Positions 60,558 to 64,000 of a stretch of 64,000 nucleotides of DNA are shown here, piece by piece. Origin of the DNA: Rhodospirillaceae bacterium. GTDB lineage: Bacteria > Pseudomonadota > Alphaproteobacteria > Rhodospirillales > Rhodospirillaceae. The DNA is taken from the NCBI GenBank assembly GCA_020852595.1, contig JADZAK010000091.1, forward strand, positions 1 through 64,000. Reading direction: 5' to 3'. How positions within the stretch are numbered: position 1 is the stretch's first letter; each line of letters opens with the position of its first letter. The position numbers and the translations under genes are program-made. The notes under the pieces were generated by a model, which did not search any database, was not told where the DNA came from, and worked only from the letters and a program-made list of their open reading frames with translations.

Positions 60558-61556
60558 TCACGTTTGAACGGCCTGTACGATCTCGGCCATCAGCGCGTGC
60601 AGATTCTCGCGGTGGCCCGTACGCCCCGCCGGCGCGCTGTCGTCCGACGTCATGGCCACGGTGAGATCCAAGGACGGCGCGATGTACAGCATCTGTCCGC
60701 CGAAGCCCCACGCATAAGGCACCGTGTGCCCGCCGATCTCGCGCACGAACCAGCCGTAGCCATAACCATCCCCGGTGAACCGCGAGTTGGTGCGGGGCGT
60801 CCAGGAGCTTTCGATCCACGCGGGCGAAATGAGCTGCTGTCCGTTCTTCGCCTTGCCGAATGTGCGGAAGAGTTCGCCGAACGCGAGGAGCGATCGCGCG
60901 CTCATCGCCATCTGATTGCCGCCCATGTAGATCCCTTGCGGATCGCGCTGCCAGTCCCCGATGGCAAAACCTTCTTGCGGGCCCAGCCACGCGCGCGCGA
61001 GGTCCAAGGTCGAGCGTTTGCCGGCCCGTGTCAGGATGGCCGACAAAAGATGCGACGAGCCGGTCGAGTACAGCATCTCGCCGCCCGGCGCGTCGTCGAA
61101 GGGCTGAGCCAGCGCGGCGCGCACCCAGTTCTTGCTCTGCACCCAGCGGCCGTAGTTGGCGCCCGATGTGCGCGCGAGGCCGGCCTGCATCGACAGGAGA
61201 TGACCGACGGTGATCTTGTACAGCAGCGGATCGGGTTTCGCGGGCAGATCGGCTTCCAACAGCGCGGCGATGGGTTGATCCACGCCGGTCAGCAGGCCTT
61301 TGTCGATGGCGATCCCGACCAGCGCGGCGATGATCGATTTGGAGGCGGACTTGATATTGGTCGCCGCGCTCGCCTTGTGGCCGCGAAAGCCGCGCTCGGC
61401 GAGGACCGCGCCGCGCTGCGCGACCACGACCGTTTTGAGAGGCCGCAGGGCGCCCGCCTGGTCCAGCACCTGTGAGACGGAGGCCGCGCCGGCGGCAAAA
61501 GCCCCGCGCGGCAGGGCCAGAAGCAGTGCGAACGAGAGGGCCGAGCGGCGATCCAT
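60558..61556 (-). CDS. Serine hydrolase of the beta-lactamase (class C/AmpC-like) family
   Basis: A 332-residue exported protein with signal peptide ending at F-A-A near residue 22. The SxxK motif is SASKS (about 70), followed by a YST motif (MLYSTGSSHL) at the position of YxN and by a late GFGGQ-type motif (WGFGGQMLYIAP) replacing KTG. It belongs to the beta-lactamase-related hydrolases, many of which are esterases or peptidases. True lactamase activity cannot be claimed. It is divergent from the acyl-CoA dehydrogenase operon. Confidence 0.85.
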   Translation of the reverse strand: MDRRSALSFALLLALPRGAFAAGAASVSQVLDQAGALRPLKTVVVAQRGAVLAERGFRGHKASAATNIKSASKSIIAALVGIAIDKGLLTGVDQPIAALLEADLPAKPDPLLYKITVGHLLSMQAGLARTSGANYGRWVQSKNWVRAALAQPFDDAPGGEMLYSTGSSHLLSAILTRAGKRSTLDLARAWLGPQEGFAIGDWQRDPQGIYMGGNQMAMSARSLLAFGELFRTFGKAKNGQQLISPAWIESSWTPRTNSRFTGDGYGYGWFVREIGGHTVPYAWGFGGQMLYIAPSLDLTVAMTSDDSAPAGRTGHRENLHALMAEIVQAVQT

Positions 61557-61706
61557 GGACTTGGTTATAGCAAGAGACCGTGCATAGTTTATGCAGAATT
61601 CGCCGACTTTTGTGCGCAGATTTCCGTTGAAAAACCGCAGTTACAATGGAAAGTATCGCGCCAAGACCAAAGCGAAGAACAATCGTAAAATTGACCGGCA
61701 GGACGC

Positions 61707-62858
61707 ATGGACTTCAGGCTGAGCGACGACCAACTGGCCTTTCAGGAAACGGCGCGCAAATTCTCGCGCGATGTTTTCACGCCTAACGCCGGGCGCTGGG
61801 ACGAAGAAAAGCATTTCCCGGTCGATGAGCTGCGCGAAGCCGCCGCGCTCGGGTTCGGCGGCATGTATGTCTCGCCGGATTACGACGGCACCGGTCTGGG
61901 CCGTCTCGACAGCGCGATCATCCTCGAGGAACTCGCCGCCGGCTGCACCTCCACCGCCGCCTACATCTCGATCCACAACATGGTCGCGGCGATGATCGAC
62001 CGCTTCGGCGCGGAACCCTTGAAAAAGAAGTTCCTGCCCAAGCTGTGCTCCATGGAATGGTTCGCGAGCTATTGCCTCACGGAACCCTCGTCGGGCTCCG
62101 ACGCCGCCTCGCTGCGCACCAAGGCGGTGCGCGACGGCGATCACTACATCCTCAACGGGTCGAAGGCCTTCATCTCCGGCGGCGGCCGTTCCGATGTGTA
62201 CGCGATCATGGTGCGCACGGGCGACGACGGCCCGAAGGGCATCAGCTGCGTTTTGGTCGAGAACGGTACGCCGGGTCTCTCGTTCGGCGCCCAGGAAAAG
62301 AAACTCGGTTGGAACAGCCAGCCCACGTCGGCCGTGATCCTCGAAGATTGCCGCATCCCGGTGACCAACCGGCTCGGCGCGGAAGGCGAGGGCTTCAAGA
62401 TCGCCATGGTCGGGCTCGACGGCGGGCGCATCAATATCGGCGCCTGCTCGCTCGGCGCCGCCCGCGCGTCGCTCGAGATCGCCACCGACTACGTCCAGAC
62501 CCGCACCCAGTTCAATCAGACTCTCGCCGGCTTCCAGTCGGTGCAGTTCAAGCTCGCCGACATGGCGACCGATCTGCACGCCGCGCGCCTCATGGTGCAT
62601 GACGCGGCCATGCGCCTCGACGCCAAGGAGCCCGACGCGACCAAGTACTGCGCCATGGCCAAACGCTTCGCCAGCGATGTGGGCTTCGAGGTCTGCAACA
62701 CCGCCCTGCAACTGCATGGCGGCTACGGCTACCTGAAGGACTATCCCATCGAGCGCTTCCTGCGCGATGCGCGCGTGCACCAGATCCTTGAAGGCACCAA
62801 CGAGATCATGCGCGTGATCGTTTCGCGTTATGTCCTGCAGAGCGGCGGCCGCTCATGA
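61707..62858 (+). CDS. Acyl-CoA dehydrogenase, probable isobutyryl-CoA dehydrogenase
   Basis: A 383-residue flavoprotein. Conserved sites include [19 protein letters not shown] (FAD binding), FISGGG, and the late [23 protein letters not shown] with [10 protein letters not shown], which bears the catalytic glutamate. Sequence and gene order point to isobutyryl-CoA dehydrogenase of valine breakdown (isobutyryl-CoA to methacrylyl-CoA). Its stop overlaps the start of the 3-hydroxyisobutyryl-CoA hydrolase gene. Confidence 0.92.
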   Translation: MDFRLSDDQLAFQETARKFSRDVFTPNAGRWDEEKHFPVDELREAAALGFGGMYVSPDYDGTGLGRLDSAIILEELAAGCTSTAAYISIHNMVAAMIDRFGAEPLKKKFLPKLCSMEWFASYCLTEPSSGSDAASLRTKAVRDGDHYILNGSKAFISGGGRSDVYAIMVRTGDDGPKGISCVLVENGTPGLSFGAQEKKLGWNSQPTSAVILEDCRIPVTNRLGAEGEGFKIAMVGLDGGRINIGACSLGAARASLEIATDYVQTRTQFNQTLAGFQSVQFKLADMATDLHAARLMVHDAAMRLDAKEPDATKYCAMAKRFASDVGFEVCNTALQLHGGYGYLKDYPIERFLRDARVHQILEGTNEIMRVIVSRYVLQSGGRS

Positions 62859-63925
62859 GCGACTTGAGCGCCGGCGAAGTCCTGTTCACGCGCAAAGGCG
62901 CGATCGGCCATATCCTTCTCAATCGGCCGAAGGCCCTGAATGCTCTGACCCTCAATATGTGCGAGCTGATGATCGCGCAGTTGAAGTCCTGGGCGAAGGA
63001 CGATGCGGTGAAGGCCATTGTCATTCGCGGCGCCGGCGAGAAGGCCTTCTGCGCCGGCGGCGATGTCGTGCGCCTGTACGAGGACGGCAAGGCGGGCCTC
63101 CCGTATCCCTACCAATTCTGGAGCACGGAATACCGGCTCAACACCCTCATCAAGCGTTACCCCAAGCCCTACATCGCGCTCGTCGACGGCATCGTCATGG
63201 GCGGCGGCGTCGGCGTGTCGGTGCACGGCGGCTATCGTGTCGCCACCGAGAAGACCATGTTCGCCATGCCCGAAACCGGCATCGGCCTTTTCCCCGACGT
63301 GGGCGGCGGCTACTTCCTGCCGCGCCTGGCCGGATCCGCGGGCATGTACCTCGGCCTCACCGGCAAGCGTCTGAAGGGCGCCGACTGTGTCGCGCTGGGC
63401 CTCGCCGAAGCGCTGGTTCCGCATGACCGCCTGGATGAGCTCGAAACAAGGCTCGCAAGTGACGCCGTCAGCGACCTTGACGAGATTTCTTATCTCATCG
63501 CTCCGTTTGCCGAGCCTGTGAAAAACGCGCCGATCTCCGCCGACCGTATCGCCATCGGCCGCCATTTCGACCTCGGCTCGGTGGAAGCCGTCATGGCCTC
63601 GCTCGAAAACGAGGGCGGCGAATGGGGTGCTGAACAAGCGAAAATCCTGCGTACAAAATCGCCGACGGCGATGAAGGTGACCTTCCGCCAGATCCGCGAA
63701 GGCGCGAACCTGTCTTTTGAAGACTGCATGAAGATGGAATGGCGCATCGCCAACCGCTGCGCGGTGGGCAAGGACTTCTATGAAGGCGTGCGCGCGCTGC
63801 TCATCGACAAGGACAATACGCCGCGCTGGTCGCCGGAGACCCTCGCGGGCGTGACGGACGCCGATGTCGCGGCCTATTTCGCGCCGCTGCCCGGCAAAGA
63901 ACTCGATCTTTCGAACATCCTTTAG
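62855..63925 (+). CDS. 3-hydroxyisobutyryl-CoA hydrolase
   Basis: A 356-residue enoyl-CoA hydratase/isomerase-fold enzyme. The oxyanion region is [18 protein letters not shown], then [25 protein letters not shown] and [21 protein letters not shown] with the conserved Glu and Asp. Length exceeds plain hydratases and fits the hydrolase (HIBCH) branch, which releases 3-hydroxyisobutyrate from its CoA ester. The ATG overlaps the upstream stop, and a 3-hydroxyisobutyrate dehydrogenase gene follows. Confidence 0.93.
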   Translation: MSDLSAGEVLFTRKGAIGHILLNRPKALNALTLNMCELMIAQLKSWAKDDAVKAIVIRGAGEKAFCAGGDVVRLYEDGKAGLPYPYQFWSTEYRLNTLIKRYPKPYIALVDGIVMGGGVGVSVHGGYRVATEKTMFAMPETGIGLFPDVGGGYFLPRLAGSAGMYLGLTGKRLKGADCVALGLAEALVPHDRLDELETRLASDAVSDLDEISYLIAPFAEPVKNAPISADRIAIGRHFDLGSVEAVMASLENEGGEWGAEQAKILRTKSPTAMKVTFRQIREGANLSFEDCMKMEWRIANRCAVGKDFYEGVRALLIDKDNTPRWSPETLAGVTDADVAAYFAPLPGKELDLSNIL

Positions 63926-63944
63926 ACTTTTTGGGAGAGCTCAC

Positions 63945-64000
63945 ATGGCGAACGTCGCATTCATCGGTCTCGGCAACATGGGCGGGCCTATGGCCCAAAA
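63945..64000 (+). CDS. mmsB: 3-hydroxyisobutyrate dehydrogenase, N-terminus only (cut by window end)
   Basis: The ATG at 63945 follows GGGAGAG. The visible MANVAFIGLGNMGGPMAQ is the NAD-binding start of the 3-hydroxyisobutyrate dehydrogenase family (GxGxMGxPM). It continues past the window. Given the two genes upstream, it completes the valine catabolism step to methylmalonate semialdehyde. Confidence 0.9.
   Translation, partial: MANVAFIGLGNMGGPMAQ

Noticed and set aside
60558..61556. Beta-lactamase (antibiotic resistance) function
   Set aside because: SxxK is present but the KTG motif is replaced and YxN is changed, pointing to a general serine hydrolase.

Overview
This window is chromosomal DNA from a high-GC alphaproteobacterium. 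The signs are a PraR/PhrR-type XRE regulator, a HemB with the aspartate-type metal site, a fused CysNC next to CysD, an Rrf2-led sufBCDSUTA operon, a HIG1 twin-transmembrane protein, and a SapC protein. I would not name a genus from sequence alone; a deep-branching non-photosynthetic group such as the Rhizomicrobium/Micropepsis relatives would fit. Most of the window is ordinary core genome. I see no prophage, integrase, CRISPR array, transposase or rRNA operon.

Layout. 1-4.5 kb: end of a YdcF-like protein, a degenerate HATPase-like protein, a PraR-like regulator and a Tat-exported protein of unknown function. 4.5-7.3 kb: sulfate activation (cysD-cysNC). 7.3-14.8 kb: a short-chain dehydrogenase, hemD-hemB, two receiver proteins, hrpB and rlmJ. 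14.8-17.9 kb: an NdvB-like glucan synthase with a long leader. 17.9-25 kb: an oxidoreductase/solute-binding-protein pair, a GNAT, cysK, and a hydrolase/aminotransferase pair. 25-26 kb: a gene-poor kilobase with a 24-residue lysine-rich peptide gene. 26-31.6 kb: an AI-2E-type permease and a three-gene set of cupredoxin, membrane EAL protein and outer-membrane barrel. 31.6-35.5 kb: sapC, yaaA-alkA, and two exported proteins sharing one C-terminal domain. 35.7-39 kb: a two-component pair and an ECF sigma factor. 39-44.4 kb: an M61 peptidase, a DUF6491-like protein and a KdpDE-like pair without kdpFABC. 44.4-49.8 kb: a complete zinc-uptake regulon (znuB, znuC, zur divergent from znuA, a small protein, a znuD-like receptor) around a clear Zur operator. 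49.9-57.4 kb: the SUF Fe-S assembly operon behind an IscR-like operator. 57.4-61.6 kb: assorted genes, a tRNA-Val(GAC) and a truncated tRNA-Val copy. 61.7-64 kb: start of a valine catabolism operon cut by the window end.

Functional links. The zinc locus is self-contained: outer-membrane receptor, periplasmic binder, permease, ATPase and repressor. The SUF operon joins scaffold, desulfurase, sulfur acceptor, carrier and regulator. The copper-ligand/c-di-GMP/barrel set is the best candidate for a little-described system. A 45-bp palindromic element occurs twice (49859-49903 and 56879-56923) with paired stem changes, which points to a dispersed REP-like family.
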